Positions 1-14,199 of a stretch of DNA of 64,000 bases are shown one piece after another; the first letter of the stretch is position 1, and each line of letters begins with the position of its first letter. Position numbers and translations under genes: made by a program. Source of the DNA: Mesodorylaimus sp. YZB2_4 (lineage: Eukaryota > Nematoda > Enoplea > Dorylaimida > Dorylaimidae); the NCBI GenBank assembly GCA_030248295.1, contig JASANH010000735.1, positions 739,972-803,971 of the forward strand. The letters run 5' to 3'. Below the pieces are notes generated by a model. The model searched no databases and was not told where the DNA came from. It saw only the letters and a list, made by a program, of their open reading frames with translations.

Positions 1-769
1 AGGGCAGCTTGCGGTAGGCCTCGGGGTGGTAGAGCTTGACCAGCACTGCCGACCCGTCCCGCCCCCGATACTCGTGTCGATGCCGTCGATGACGCAGTTG
101 TTCGAGCACTGATCGCAGCATCGACTCGAACTGGTCGACTGGCAGGGCGTCGTCCTGCACCACCAGCACGTGACCATCGTCCGCCGTCCGTTCCAAGCCA
201 TGGCCTAGGCAAAACGAATAATCCGATTTTTCTTGCTCGAACACTCGGTCGAGTGTCGAGTCGGTCGAGAGGACGAGCCGGCCCCTTTTAACCACCCGCA
301 CGTACTTGGCCAAATGGACGGCCTCCTGGAACGGCTCGGCCTCCTCGTCCACGTCGCACACGAACAAGTCCACACTCTCGTCGCCCATCCGTCTAACCGA
401 GTGGGCCAATCGGGACACGACCTGACTCAAGTAGCGCAGTTCGGTCGGCGACCCGTTGAGCACCGGGTACGGCCTCCGTTTGCCAATCACCACCACACTC
501 AACTGCGCATCGCTCGGCCGTGCCCAGTCGACCAACGAACCGCCTTCGGCCAACGATCGCAACGCGGCCTGTGATCTTCGAAAATTCTCATCATCCAAGT
601 CCGAGTCGTTTGGTTCAGGCACACGGAATAAGTCGTAGAGACGAGGATTGCACCACTGCGGATGCCGACGACACCAGAGTGGCACGGCCAGAAAGAAGGT
701 CAGCCCGTAGCAGACGAGCACGGGCAGCCAGAACGCGCCCGTCCTCCTCACCAATCTCCAGAATAACAT
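1..769 (-). CDS. PGAP4: PGAP4/TMEM246-like Golgi GalNAc transferase (3' end off window)
   Basis: Homologues of this protein add the GalNAc side chain to GPI anchors in the Golgi (family knowledge). The minus-strand reading frame starts at ATG 769-767, just after a TTTTCAG acceptor, so a 5'UTR intron is likely. It runs open to the window edge, about 256 codons. An N-terminal signal-anchor segment lies at about residues 10-30 (LVCYGLTFFLAVPLW). The DxD-like acidic stretch LVVQDDALP and the downstream VKLYHPEAYR are the parts I recognise as PGAP4-type (GT109). The start codon was chosen because it directly precedes the membrane anchor. It lies about 180 bp downstream of the KDM2-like stop on the same strand. 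The C-terminus, with the later membrane hairpin, is missing because of the window boundary. Family assignment is from memory of conserved motifs. Confidence 0.75.
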   Translation of the reverse strand, partial: MLFWRLVRRTGAFWLPVLVCYGLTFFLAVPLWCRRHPQWCNPRLYDLFRVPEPNDSDLDDENFRRSQAALRSLAEGGSLVDWARPSDAQLSVVVIGKRRPYPVLNGSPTELRYLSQVVSRLAHSVRRMGDESVDLFVCDVDEEAEPFQEAVHLAKYVRVVKRGRLVLSTDSTLDRVFEQEKSDYSFCLGHGLERTADDGHVLVVQDDALPVDQFESMLRSVLEQLRHRRHRHEYRGRDGSAVLVKLYHPEAYRKLP

Positions 770-949
770 GCTGAAAAGAACGGGGGTGAGTCGTCGGCAC
801 TGACTCCCAACACAAAGCAGTCTGCACGTCAGCGCCACGAACTCCACCAAAGCCAGCAGCGTGTTTGAAATAGTTTACTGGGTGCCATATATAACACATA
901 AACAGAGGGCCTAACCCTGAGTGCCACCATCGTCGCCCGCCACACACCG

Positions 950-3385
<2,436 letters not shown>

Positions 3386-3718
3386 TCGCCAAATAAAATT
3401 TTAAAACCGAACAAAAATGAGAAAAATAGGAAAAAAATGTCTCGGAATTTTCAGGGGCGCACACACACCGATTCTGATGTGAGTAAAATATAATTTCAGG
3501 ACAAATGTGCGGCATCCCTCGCAGTGTCTCGGTCTCCGATCTCGAACTTACTTTTACCCTTCGGGGTTCGACGGCAAGGTAGGACCACAATAATTAATTT
3601 TTCTTTCGCATAAGCTTGAAGGCATCTGTATTTGACTGTATTTGTGCATTTTGTTGGTCCGAATTAGCTACGAGCCTGTGGTCAGGGCTGATCGAATTGC
3701 CTCAGTTGTGGTTGGACA
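3386..3718. promoter_or_regulatory. Shared divergent promoter region between KDM2 and SNAPC4
   Basis: The 333 bp between the two divergent start codons must hold both promoters and 5'UTRs. It is more AT-rich than the flanking exons. No clear TATA box is visible. A possible untranslated 5' exon for the minus-strand gene ends at a GTAAGT near 3548. Confidence 0.4.
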
Positions 3719-6700
3719 ATGGCGTCGGCCGGACCCGACCCCAACGATGATCGAATGATGGTGGACGAGGTGAGTTGCTGTTCGTTGCCATATTTGCAGG
3801 TGGCCAAACTGTCCTCGTTGCAGGCGGAAGGGTGCAGCAGAGACGGCGGCGAGAGCGGCAGCGATGCTGGCGAGTTGGACGAGGAGACGATGGAGGCGAT
3901 CGCCAGCGGCAGTTTGCCACTGTCGGCCGAGACGTGCATCGCCCTGAACCTGGTTTATCAGGAAATATTGCAGTCGTACATGCACCGCATCGAGGCCTCG
4001 CTGGCGCAGAATCGTGAAAGACAGGTGAATCGTACTGGCACTGGTTATGCCATCATAGATTACACATCTCCGTTTTAGCGAGCTTTTGAGCAAGAATTGC
4101 GAAACTATTCCGGAGAAGGTTCTACGAAGCACGAGGGTCGTGTCCCTGTTCTCACCTACATTGCGCCCTATTTCCGAGACTCGGCTGGTGTGGTAAGCGA
4201 TGATGGTCTGGCCGGACTGGGTGCACTCGCAATCCCCTATCGCTTAGGCCCCGATGAAGAACGCGGACGCGAAGGCCAAAGTGGACGAGCTGAATATTCT
4301 GGTCGAACCACCTCGAAAATGGAACCCGGCCGAGAAGAGGCAGCTGCTGAGGGCGGTCGAAGAGTGCATCGTCCAAATCGATACCGTGTCCTTGGCCAAC
4401 AAGTAACCAGTCTCCACTGCATTTTCTGCGTAGTCAAGCCGTGTGTATTTTTAGACGACATTACGCTGTCGAAAAATTGAAAATTACTAGCGATCCAACA
4501 GAATTGACGGCATTGACATTGGAGATTAGCGAACTGGACAAAAAAGTGGAGGCGATAAGGTAAGGCGAGGCGGTGGAATGAAATCGAAACGGGACCCTCC
4601 TCTGTTCCAGGAGCAAGGTGAATCTCTTGACCGAGCCCAGAGAAAAATTCGATGCCATCGATTGGGATCAAATTTCTGTGACTGCGGTAAGTCCGTGTGC
4701 TCCGTGTCCTCGTCCACTGGCTGATTACTCCTCTGATTTTAGTTCAAAGGCACACGAAGCCCGATGGAGTGTCGATTGGCTTGGACGAACGATGTGGATC
4801 CCGTTTTGAATCAAAATCCGACCTGGAGCGCGGCCGAGCTGGAAAAACTGTGTTATTTGGCGGAAAAATACGAATTTCGGGATTGGCAAAATATAGCACG
4901 CGATCTGGGAGTAAGTTCTGTGCAAATCCCCATTTTGGATCTTTTAGTTGAATTGTTTGTTTAGACTCGTCGAACTGCGTTTCAATGTTTCGAAAAATAC
5001 CAAAGCGAGTGCAATGCGGAACTTACTAAAAAGTATGTTTTTGCTGGGTTGGAGGGCTGATTTTGCAGGAATGTCGTGTTTTAGAATGTGGACGAAGGAA
5101 GACGACGACGCGTTGAGGCTGGCCGTGCAGAGTTGTCGGCAAGGGGACCACATCCCGTGGGACCAGGTGACGTCCGCTCTCGAGGGATTCACGTCGCAGC
5201 AGTGCAAACGACGTTGGTCGAACGTGCTGGCGCCGGGACTGAAACGCGGGTGCTGGAATGAGGAGGAGGATCTGGTAGGTGCTTGCATAGATCGACACTG
5301 AAAGACCGAGCAGTTAGCTGTGGCGAGTGGGCTTTTTTTATTGAAAGTTGAAAGTCAGTCCTTTGGCCCTTTTCCCAATAAGGGGTCGGTCTGATTCATT
5401 CATCGGGGGTATTTCTTTTCGGGCTACTTATTTGAGGCCCCATCAAAGTCGGCCCCACAACTTGATGCCTGTCTGGCTGAGCCCTGGTGCTTTGTAGTTG
5501 TTGCTGGCGGCCGTCGAGAAACACGGTTCGAAGAACTGGCGTCGAGTGGCCGAGCAAGTGCCTGGCCGGACGGCGGTGCAGTGTCGGGAACGGTGGTCGA
5601 CGGTGCTGGCATCGGGGCACAGGACGGGGCCGTGGACGCCCGAGGAGGACGCCTTGCTGATGGAGGGCGTCAAACAGTTCGGGCGCGGACAGTGGGTCAG
5701 GATCGCTCAGCTGGTGGAAGGGCGTCAGGCCAGTTCGTGCAAGGTGCGGTATCGGACATTGGAGAAGAGGGCTGCGGCGGTGAGTGCACTCTTGTTTCCG
5801 GGTGTCCGCCTGTGATCAGTCGATTCGTTTTTCAGGAGGGGACTCTGATGCTGGGAGTGCCGAGTGTCAACGACACGAATGTGAAACGAATTCAGCGACT
5901 TCGCGAGAGGAACGTGCGGGTTGTGGAAACGTACACGCGACTGGTCGGCCGTGCGCCTATCCTTAAGTCGTACGACACTGTTGATGCCGAGAAAGTGCTG
6001 CGTCCGCTGCCCGTAAGTGCTCGTGGCCCGAACGTGTAGTCGACAGCCGAGTGCCGGTTCCTTTTCAGCCCGACATACAAGAAATGCTCAAGGAGAAACT
6101 GATGGCGGTCAGACGATGCATAGCCGCGACGGCCTCGGCGGACAGCATGTCTCGCAGACGGAATCGTCTGCTGGGAATGATGCGGGCTCGCACGGCCGAT
6201 GGCGAAGCGGATCAGTTTCGCGACGTATTGGTTCAGGCGATGCCAGTTCGAGTGTACGGATCGACGAGACCAGTCAAGGCGTTGGCGGACATGATTGCTC
6301 AGTCGGCGGTGAGTTTTGATTCGGGGGGCACGAGCAGTCGGAGCATCGAGGTATCTTTCAGGCTCTACTCCCTCCCACCGTGGCGACCTTGCACGCCTTT
6401 CGCAACCTGTTGTCGCAGAACGGCGCCGACCTTCTGGTTGGGACACACCCTCTGCAGAGCCTGATGGTCGACGTCCTGATGGCCAGAGATTCGGACACGG
6501 GCGAGCATGCGGCCGATGTGAACGCCACGTTGACGGCCAGGACCACGGCCCCCATGCGCGGATATTTGGAAGAGCGAGGTGAGTTCTGGGCTCGATTCCG
6601 GATTGATTGACGCGTGCCAATTTTTAGGAGTTCGAGAAATGAATGCGGGCAGGAACGAGTCGTTGGAGGATGACTCGTTGTTACGGTGTCTCATTCCGAG

Positions 6701-6850
6701 CGACCCGCGCGCCGAGAGGAGCTTTGTGGAATTGAGGGTAAGCGGGAGGTGCTCGATTCGAGGGACCCCTTCTCACTGGATGTCTTTCAGACCACGTACC
6801 GCCAGCTGCTCTTGTGGCCCGCCATTTTGGCCATGATGTCCATCGACTGA
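3719..6850 (+). CDS. SNAPC4: snRNA-activating protein complex subunit 4 (SNAPC4, Myb repeats)
   Basis: The large DNA-binding subunit of SNAPc, which binds the proximal sequence element of Pol II and Pol III snRNA promoters. It starts at ATG 3719 and ends at TGA 6848-6850, with about 13 exons and mostly 40-60 nt introns (the one before 5499 is about 220 nt). The N-terminal helical region carries the family landmark YIAPYFRD. Next comes the block AIDWDQISVTAFKGTRSPME, then four and a half Myb/SANT repeats: WSAAELEKLCYLAEKYEF, MWTKEDDDALRLAVQ, CWNEEEDLLLLAAVEKHGS and PWTPEEDALLMEGVKQFGRG. Human SNAPC4 has the same order and spacing. At about 800 aa it is shorter than human (about 1,470), mainly at the C-terminus. 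Some late exons (after 6069) are lineage-specific. It is divergent from KDM2. Confidence 0.88.
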
Positions 6851-7221
6851 CCATGTTCCCGAGCACATGCAGTTGGATTGGTGTTGGCCGAGACTCGATT
6901 GGGTGTGTCATTAGGCGTGCATTTTAGGCTGAGCGCCCGCCTGGCGAGTGCATTATGTGAGGTTTTCTTTTTTGGCTGTTCGTGAACTGGTGCGATATAA
7001 TGACTTGGTGTTCGTGTCTGCTCCCGAGCCTGGCAGAAAGGCCGGGCGTGTTCGAGTGACGTACTCGTGCGGGTTTTCTTTCCTGGTCGCCGCTCATATT
7101 TACACCCTCGAAAATGTATCCGCTCGAGCCCCGCTCAGCCGGACGCGAGGCCGGAGCTGAGTTCGGTCGGCTGTGACGACTAAGCATTCCAGCCGGTCCG
7201 GTCGGCCGTCCAGCAGCGGCC

Positions 7222-7228
7222 TATATAA
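7222..7228 (+). promoter_or_regulatory. TATA box of the 7.3-kb chitin-binding-type gene
   Basis: TATATAA lies about 50 bp upstream of the ATG at 7278, the right distance for a start site near 7250 and a very short 5'UTR. It is the only textbook TATA box I found next to a gene here. Confidence 0.6.
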
Positions 7229-7277
7229 GCCGAGTGAAAGATGGTCGGCCAGTGCTCTCGGAGTCCACCCGCTCGCA

Positions 7278-8686
7278 ATGGTGGTCAGTGCGCAAGGACC
7301 CGCGCTCGTGCTGCTGGCAGGTAAGTCCGGGCCCGTGCTCTCGGTCCAGCCCCTGCATCGCCTCGCATTTCAGTGACTGCCCTCGGCTCGGCCCAGCATT
7401 GCCTCTACCCCTTCCACAAACACGTTCGCCTCCCCGGCCCGGACAAGAAGACGTTCAGGGAGTGCGTGCCCCCGGGCAACTTCGAATTGAAGGACTGCCC
7501 CGGCGATAGCGAGTACGATATTCAACTGCAGGCCTGCAAGTTCGTCGATGCGAGCGGCGAGGCCGGCGACAAGATGGCGACGGGCAACGGACTGCAGGAC
7601 CGTATCGGCAAGTCGGCACCGTACGCGGCCATCGGGGCCAACATGGCCCAGCCGCAGCCACCCCAGCCCTACCAGGGACAGTGGCTGCCCGTTACGCCCC
7701 CACCGACAGAACAGCCCATCGAAGTGCTGCAGAACTGCGTGCTGGGCGCCTGGTGCCCCCACGACCCCAAGAAGCTGCAGTACTGCGACTTGAACGGCCT
7801 ACAGTTCCTGCAGTGCAGCGCGTCCGGCTGGGTGCTCAAGTCGTGTCCGTACGGCACACACTTCGTCGCACAGGTCGGCAGGTGCGAGGGGGTCATGGGC
7901 GGCAGCGTAATGGCACCGCCGGCACTCCCTTCCGACATCCCGTTCGCCCCGCCCGCCGTGCCGCAGCAAGTTGCACCAGCGCCAGCCGCGGGCACGTGGA
8001 TCGGCAACAACGTGCCCCTCGGCGGACAGCAGCAGCCGATTGTGCAAGCCTCGCCCCCTCAGGCGCCGTTGCACACGCCCGTCGTCTCGTCGTTCCCCAC
8101 TCAGGCCCAACCACGCCCCCAACCGGCCTTCTTCGGCCAGCCACCCCCACCGTCCAATGTGAACCAGGCCCCCGACTCGCTGCTGCCTAGCCCGAACGAA
8201 CTGCCACAGGGCCAGCTGGTGGTCATCGGGGGCCACGGACAGGCTGGTGCCCAATTGGTCAACCCGGCCGGTGCAGCCGAGCCACCGCCACCCAACGCGG
8301 GCCCCAGTGTGGCCGTGCACCCGAGGAACAAGGTGTTCCCTCATCCCGCCCTCCCCGCGCCCAGCTGGTCCTCGCCGCAGGAACGCGTGGACAGCGCGGA
8401 GGTGGCCCCTCGATGGAACCAGGGGGGCGTGGACACGTCCGTGCTCGTCGCCCCGTCGAATGCTCAAGGCCCGAACTGGGTGCTCGGTGGCAACGTGAAC
8501 AGTCTGCCCCCGTCGACGGACATTCGCGAGCTGCCCCTGGGTACGTGGGTGGCCACGCCAGTCCAGGCCGCCTCCTGGACCTCGCACCAACAACAGCAGG
8601 CCACGGACGTGGTGATCAGCAGGCGGTACTCGTCCGGGCCTGCGGTCGACGACCACAGCGACACGCTCGACGAGGATCTGCAGTGA
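7278..8686 (+). CDS. Secreted proline/glutamine-rich protein with chitin-binding-type Cys clusters
   Basis: Exon 1 (7278-7320) encodes a signal peptide and splices in phase 1 to exon 2 (7374-8686). The joined N-terminus (MVVSAQGPALVLLAVTALGS) is a classic secretion signal. Two cysteine clusters follow, at about residues 24-75 (QHCLYPFHKHV, FRECVPPGN, KDCPG, QACKF) and 150-205 (NCVLGAWCP, LQYCD, LQCSASGW, KSCPYGTHF, GRCEG). Both have the spacing and aromatic residues of type-2 chitin-binding (peritrophin-A/CBM14) domains, though loosely. The rest is low-complexity Pro/Gln/Ala with no membrane segment. Likely role, by inference: an extracellular cuticle or peritrophic-matrix component. It faces a longer protein of the same design, convergently, at 11,031-14,199. 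Confidence 0.75.
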
Positions 8687-8699
8687 TTGCCATCTTGTT

Positions 8700-11030
8700 C
8701 TCGTTGGTTATTGTTTGGTTTTGGTAACTTTGAATATGTACAGCGGACTGACCAGGTGTCCAATTGCCAGATCAGCCTAGTGCCCGTCCATGCGAGCGGT
8801 GGCCAGCAGTGTCAGACATGAAGGAGAGTGGGGTCTAGAAGTCGTAGGCAGCTCCTCGAAACACATGCTTGACAGCAGGTGCACTTGCATTGTGCACAGA
8901 TCACTCATCGCGCCACGCTTGTCTTCGAATTCTTTGTTGAACGTTTGTAAGCATAGTCAACAAATGATGTAATTTTCCCTTTTTCATCGCATACACCAGA
9001 ATCTAGGAACAAGGCTGGGTTAAAGGCACTTTGCAACGGTATACAACGGGGGGGAATCCAACCAGAAAAGGCGGTGTCCTCCAGTTTAGGATAAAAAGTT
9101 ACACGGCGCATGGGCTCAGGCAGATTTGGTTTCGATTTTAGGCAAGGTGAAAGCCGTGCACAGTGAATGCTCGCGGTGGTAGCAGCTGACGAGCGACCCC
9201 CTCTCCCTCTTTGAAATGTTCCAAATTACCTGTGCGTGGAGTCGAGACGCCTGCACGCAGTTTACAGCGTAGTGTGAGCCTGCCAACACTGCGGACCCGG
9301 AAGGCGTGGGAGAGGGCGGCCCGACTGACAAGGCAAGGGCAGACAAGGCACTCACAGACGGGCACCAGAACACGGGTTAGAGTCAGTGGAAATTGAGAAC
9401 GGGTCCAGATTAGTCAGCAGCTGGTCTTCCCCCCCCCCCCCCAGCACGAGATACCACACTTGGCGACCAGAAACACAGGTAGGACACCGACTAGCTATTC
9501 CTTCCAGACACTTGTCTAGCAGATCGCCTGCAGGCAGCATCACACATGCCTCGTCTACAGTACAGGGCCTAAGCCAGAAGCGGGACTGGAGTGGTCTGTC
9601 CAAAACACGGTTGTGCCTTCGAGCCAGGCACCTCGAGCTGGCGATGGACACGATTCCAGTGCGGGCACTCAGGGGTCCGTGGGGCAAAAAGCAGTCATCG
9701 CGGGCGAACACGGAGGTCGATAAGTTCAAGTTCAAGTTCAAGCTTTACTGCGACCCAAAGCAGCAAGAGCGCACTTACTGGGGCAGACACAAACTGGATA
9801 AAAAAAAGAGAAAAGAGATAAGGGATTCGTTCTGTGGGACTAGGGCCTCCCTGATGACTCCAGGCAGAGAAATAGCCAGCATGACTAGGGGCTGGCTGGA
9901 GATGGCTCAAGCCGCAGGACAGTCTCACGCAGTCCACGGGTATGTATTGAGCTTAACTGCCACACACCACAAAGGGCGTGTAGACTCTTAATTCAGAGAG
10001 AAACCGCACGGTTCTGACAGAGCCGGGGCCGAAGTGCTCACAGACCAGTCCTTAGTCCCATGCCTGCAAACCAAACCAGTCATCGGCTCGTGCTGGCAGA
10101 TCCAGTGGAGGCGGACTGGGTTCCTGAACCAGTGGGTGCGAAGAAACTAGCCCACAATAGCCACAGGGGCAAATGCCCTCAGCGGCGGGTGGGTGGAACA
10201 AGAGGACAGATGTCTTGGCTGTACGAACAGTGTGTCGACTGATGCGAGCACCTCAGTTATGCAGTAGAGCAACGAGGAAAAGGTCTGCTCTATCTCGGAC
10301 TGTAATTATGTGCAATCACAGCCAAGAGCAAGGGCCGAGCTGCAGAAGCCAGTGTCACCAGGGGCAGCTATGATGGAGACCATACCGCATGGAGGCGGAG
10401 TAGACATTAAAAGAACAGCTGTTATGATTCTAGGGAAGTCGGTAGCTGGAGACAGGACAAGTAAAGTCGTGGTCTAGAGTCTTGCTCCCGTGGGCCAGTA
10501 ACCTCAATACCACACAAGGATCTGAAAATTCTTAAAAAGGCCACCTACCATCTTGGATTATAAATTTTGTAATTCAAGTCTGCAATTAGAAGCTGAAACT
10601 TATTTTTGCTTCATGTTCTGGATCCTCTCTAGGCGACAAGAAGAGTGCCTCTGCACCATGAGTTATCACAGTGACAAAATCTCGCAGCTACAACAAGTGC
10701 CACGTGATCGGTCCTCTGTCGCGGCGGTCATTTGACGTGCCACGAGTTGCATGCAATCGGACAGGGCCGTCACTGGAGTGCAGTAACCGAGCACGACTCC
10801 TCTGCGACTAGTACGTATCAGTCTGCACGTCTAATCCTGGCTAATCTAGTCTTCAAGTGCGACTAAAGGTTCTCTTGCGGATGACAAGCTGCACCTGCCA
10901 GGCGCGGACAGAGGATGGGGGTGCTGCGGGTTGATGCCAGGCTTAATGAACAACATCACGAGCACAAGTCATGCAGTGGACACATTCACAGGCTGTCATG
11001 GTCACATGCTGTACACGCTGGCCCTGGTCT
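8700..11030. other. Gene-free interval between the two convergent chitin-binding-type genes
   Basis: About 2.3 kb with only short random frames. It contains a C homopolymer at about 9430-9442 and a short TTCAAG tandem (about four units) at 9724-9742. No conserved protein, tRNA or transposon motif was recognised on either strand. Confidence 0.5.
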
Positions 11031-14000
11031 TCACCGAGTTCTGGCCTTGCCGTTGATGGTCCTCTTTTGGGCGGCCAGGTAGGACTTGTCGCACACTTTG
11101 AGTGCCGAGTTGAACACCGTGTCCTCGGGGCACTCCATCAGAGCCCACACGCCGTCGGTGGCCTCGAGGGCCCAGCCGTGCGGCGAGGCCCCGCCATCGC
11201 TCGGGGGAATGCACATGTAGAACGAACGACGATTACCCGAGTCGGCCACGATCTGAGCCCTGGGTGAGGCCAGTAGCGAGCACCGGTGACCGACCACTGG
11301 CGTCGACCACTCCGCCACCGTCTCCGGCTGCGATGGCGTCGACGTGTCGCGGTGGTGCGGGTACGGGAACGGGCCCAACGGCCTCGCGGGGGGACGACCG
11401 TAGGGGAACATGTACTCCGGGTTGAACTGGTGCACTGGAGGGCCTGAAACGGGGTGTGGATCAATGCCCTCAACTTCGCCAGTCACGCTGGTACCTTGTG
11501 ACGGGAACTGGTTGGGGGCGACTCGCGATCCGGGAATCGCTGGCACCACGTGCAATGTCCCGTGCGCCAATTGCTGCTGCTGCTGCTGCACTGCGTACAT
11601 CTGCTCGGATGAGGGCACGCCCTGACCCAGCTTGGCTTGCCCGCTCAGCTGCTCCATGTAGGACGCACTGACGAACGGTTTGCCGACAGGGGGCGGCTGC
11701 AGCTGGCTGGGGTGCGGGCTGTTTCGGTTCTGCCAAGCCTGTTGTTGCAGCAGCGCCGGGTTGGCAATGGTGGGCTGTTGGGGCCAGCGCGTCGATGGCG
11801 GAGTGGAAATGGAGAACAGGACGTTGCCGTTCCAGTTCTGGTTGGGGTACCTGTTCGAGCCGCCCGAGGGAGCGGGCAGTGCAGGCTGGGCTGGTGGGGA
11901 GGGCGGAGTCGGCAAGGCAGCACCGCTTTCGTAGTTGGACTTGGGATGCACGGCGATCATGGACTGAGGCGCGGGCAGCGGAGCCGGGGCGAGTGGTGGA
12001 GGGCGGACGTACCAAGGCTGTTTGGGAGGGAGCTGGTGTCCGACTGATGTCAGCGGGGCCCCGGGCAGTCGATTCTCGAACGGGCCGCCGCTCGGGGGTG
12101 GTGGTGGTGGTCCTTGGTGCACTTGCACCACACCTGCGCTGTTGATCAAAGCGTATTGCCAGGGACTGCCATTGGGCGGCGGTGGTGGGCCGGGTTGCGG
12201 AGTGGAGTTGGGTTCAACCACAAATTCTGCTCCCGGGGGCAAGGCCAACATGGGCCGTTCTGGGTTGGAGGGCAGCTGGTACAGGAAGGGGTGCTGAGGC
12301 TGAGCTGGTGCTGAAGGCGGCTGAGGCTCTCTTACGGGCACTGGCAGGGGCGGGGGACGCGGTCGTTCGGGTTGTGGCGCGGGTTGACCAGGTGCCGGTG
12401 CTACTTTGACTTTGTCCTTGCCTTGTCCGCTGGAGACCGTGTTGGCCGAGGACCCGCGGGCTGGTCGATCGCATCGCTCCCCGGAGAAGTGCAGACCGGC
12501 GGGGCACTGCTGTTCGACCCACACGCCCGTCAGCTCAGGGTGCGGCGAGCACACAAAATATCTGGTGGGGTCGTTGTCGTGCAGGCAGAACACGTCCATG
12601 CCCATTTCGTCGTCGTTGGCGCACGTCCCGTTTTCAACGCAATCGTCTACCAGGCTGGCCAAGCGGGGTGGTTCTGGCTCGGCTGTGGGTCGGGGAGGGG
12701 GTGGTGGGGGCATGAGGAAGAAGGCTGGTGGCGGGTTACCCTGGGGCCCGTTAGCGTGGCCACTGTGGCCAATGGGCCCCGCCGAAGCCTGCTGCACTAT
12801 CGGCCCCATCGGACCCGCGGGATAGAGTCCCTGTGGCGGCGGCCCTCCATTCTGGCCAGGGCCAGGGAGATATGGGAACATGGAGTACGGGTACGGTAGG
12901 AGGAACATTTGCGGCCCTGCCGCCTGGGGAGGCGGTGGCGGGTCCTCCGGCTCCCCATCGGGCTGCCTGTTGGGTTCCTGTTGCCTGGACGAAGATTGTT
13001 GTTTGTCCCTGGCCACGGGTGCCGCCGGTTGGTGCGATATCTTTCCATGATGGTTCTCGATCACGATCCTGACTGGTGGCTGCCTGGTCACCGACTTGAC
13101 TGCACTCGTCGTGGCGGTGGCTGGTTTGGGTGTGACCAGCGGTCTATGGTGCTCTACTCCGGAGCTGGGCGGCACCAGTCCCGAGGTGCCACTGAGGAAG
13201 GCCGTGTTGAAGTTGTCACTTCTGTTGAACAGGGCCGGTTCCACGCCGAATGGGGGCAGGGGGTGGGCAGGGACGCGGGGGTCGTACTCGTCCACTCGCT
13301 GTTCGACACCCCTGGCCGCCCTGGGCACGCACGCCTGCGCGTCCACATCGAACGAGGTGTCGGCCGCGCAAGGCAGTATCCAGTAGAACCCAGCAGGGCC
13401 GCACTGCTTGTAGTGGTAAGGATCGTTGGGCACGGGCGCGTACGAACCACGCGCATGCTCGCCGCACGGCTCGGCTGTGAATATAACATCCGGCTGTGCA
13501 AATATTGCCCCCGCTGAAATGACCCAAAAACTTGTTGCTTACATGGTTTTATGGGGGGTCAATGCCGCCGAAAAGCTGTTTGCTCAAGTCGAATCAAGAA
13601 AGGACAGGATCACATTCAACACTAATGCCCCAATGAGGCTGGCTGCGATCAATGACAACTCCTAATTGCGCAGCCAAAAGGGCCGAGCTGGCTTCTTTGA
13701 ATTCCTGTGGCCCATAAACGAGCATGCGTCCTGCTTCTTAAAAATTGGAATGCCGTTAAAAAATTTGGGCACTGAAGTTGAAGTTGCCTTGGGGTTGAGA
13801 AATGTAACAGATACAGTAGCCTTGGACAGTAGGTTCAACATGGCATGTCCTCAGCCCGACTGAAAGATGCAAGCGCCTCGGGCTCGCAGGTAGACTGACC
13901 ATTGGTCACAGTGCACACGAGAATCTAATAAGCTGCAGTTGCTGGCATGCCCACTATTGCAAAGACCTGGTCCTAGTGGGGCAGCTGCTCGTGCTCGGCC

Positions 14001-14199
14001 CAGAAAGCTTCAAAAAGGAGTCCTGTCTCTCCTACCCGGGCACAAATTTCAGAGTTAGCTGAGGCCAGCATTGCTGCGAGCTGCACTAATGATTGCCACC
14101 TGAACTAGGGTCCTCTAAGAGGGACTTACCCAGTGATAAGACGATGATGGCCCTGGTAGCGGACCGCAATCGGCAAATCCCGTAATCTGTTCGTGACAT
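11031..14199 (-). CDS. Large secreted proline-rich protein with three chitin-binding-type Cys clusters
   Basis: Exon 1 (14199-14130) encodes a signal-peptide-like segment ending TRAIIVLSL. It splices in phase 1 across a 616-bp intron to exon 2 (13513-11031), which begins within the same hydrophobic stretch (GAIFAQPDVIF). The two-exon layout, with the intron inside the signal peptide, matches the 7.3-kb gene. The product is about 850 aa. Three Cys clusters are visible: N-terminal (EPCGEHARG, YKQCGPAGFYWILPC, AQACVP), central (DDCVENGTC, FCLHDNDPTRYFVCS, QQCPAGLHFSGERC) and C-terminal (GHRCSLL, FYMCIPP, LMECPEDTVFNSALKVC). They resemble CBM14/peritrophin domains. Long Pro-rich and Gln-rich linkers separate them. 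The role is inferred to be a chitin-associated extracellular matrix protein; there is no catalytic motif. Confidence 0.72.

Noticed and set aside
3548-3590. MWSYLAVEPRRVK as a first coding exon of KDM2
   Set aside because: It ends at a good GTAAGT, but the ATG at 3385 gives a complete start (MSEARTRRRK) that matches the basic N-terminus of KDM2. It is at most a 5'UTR exon.
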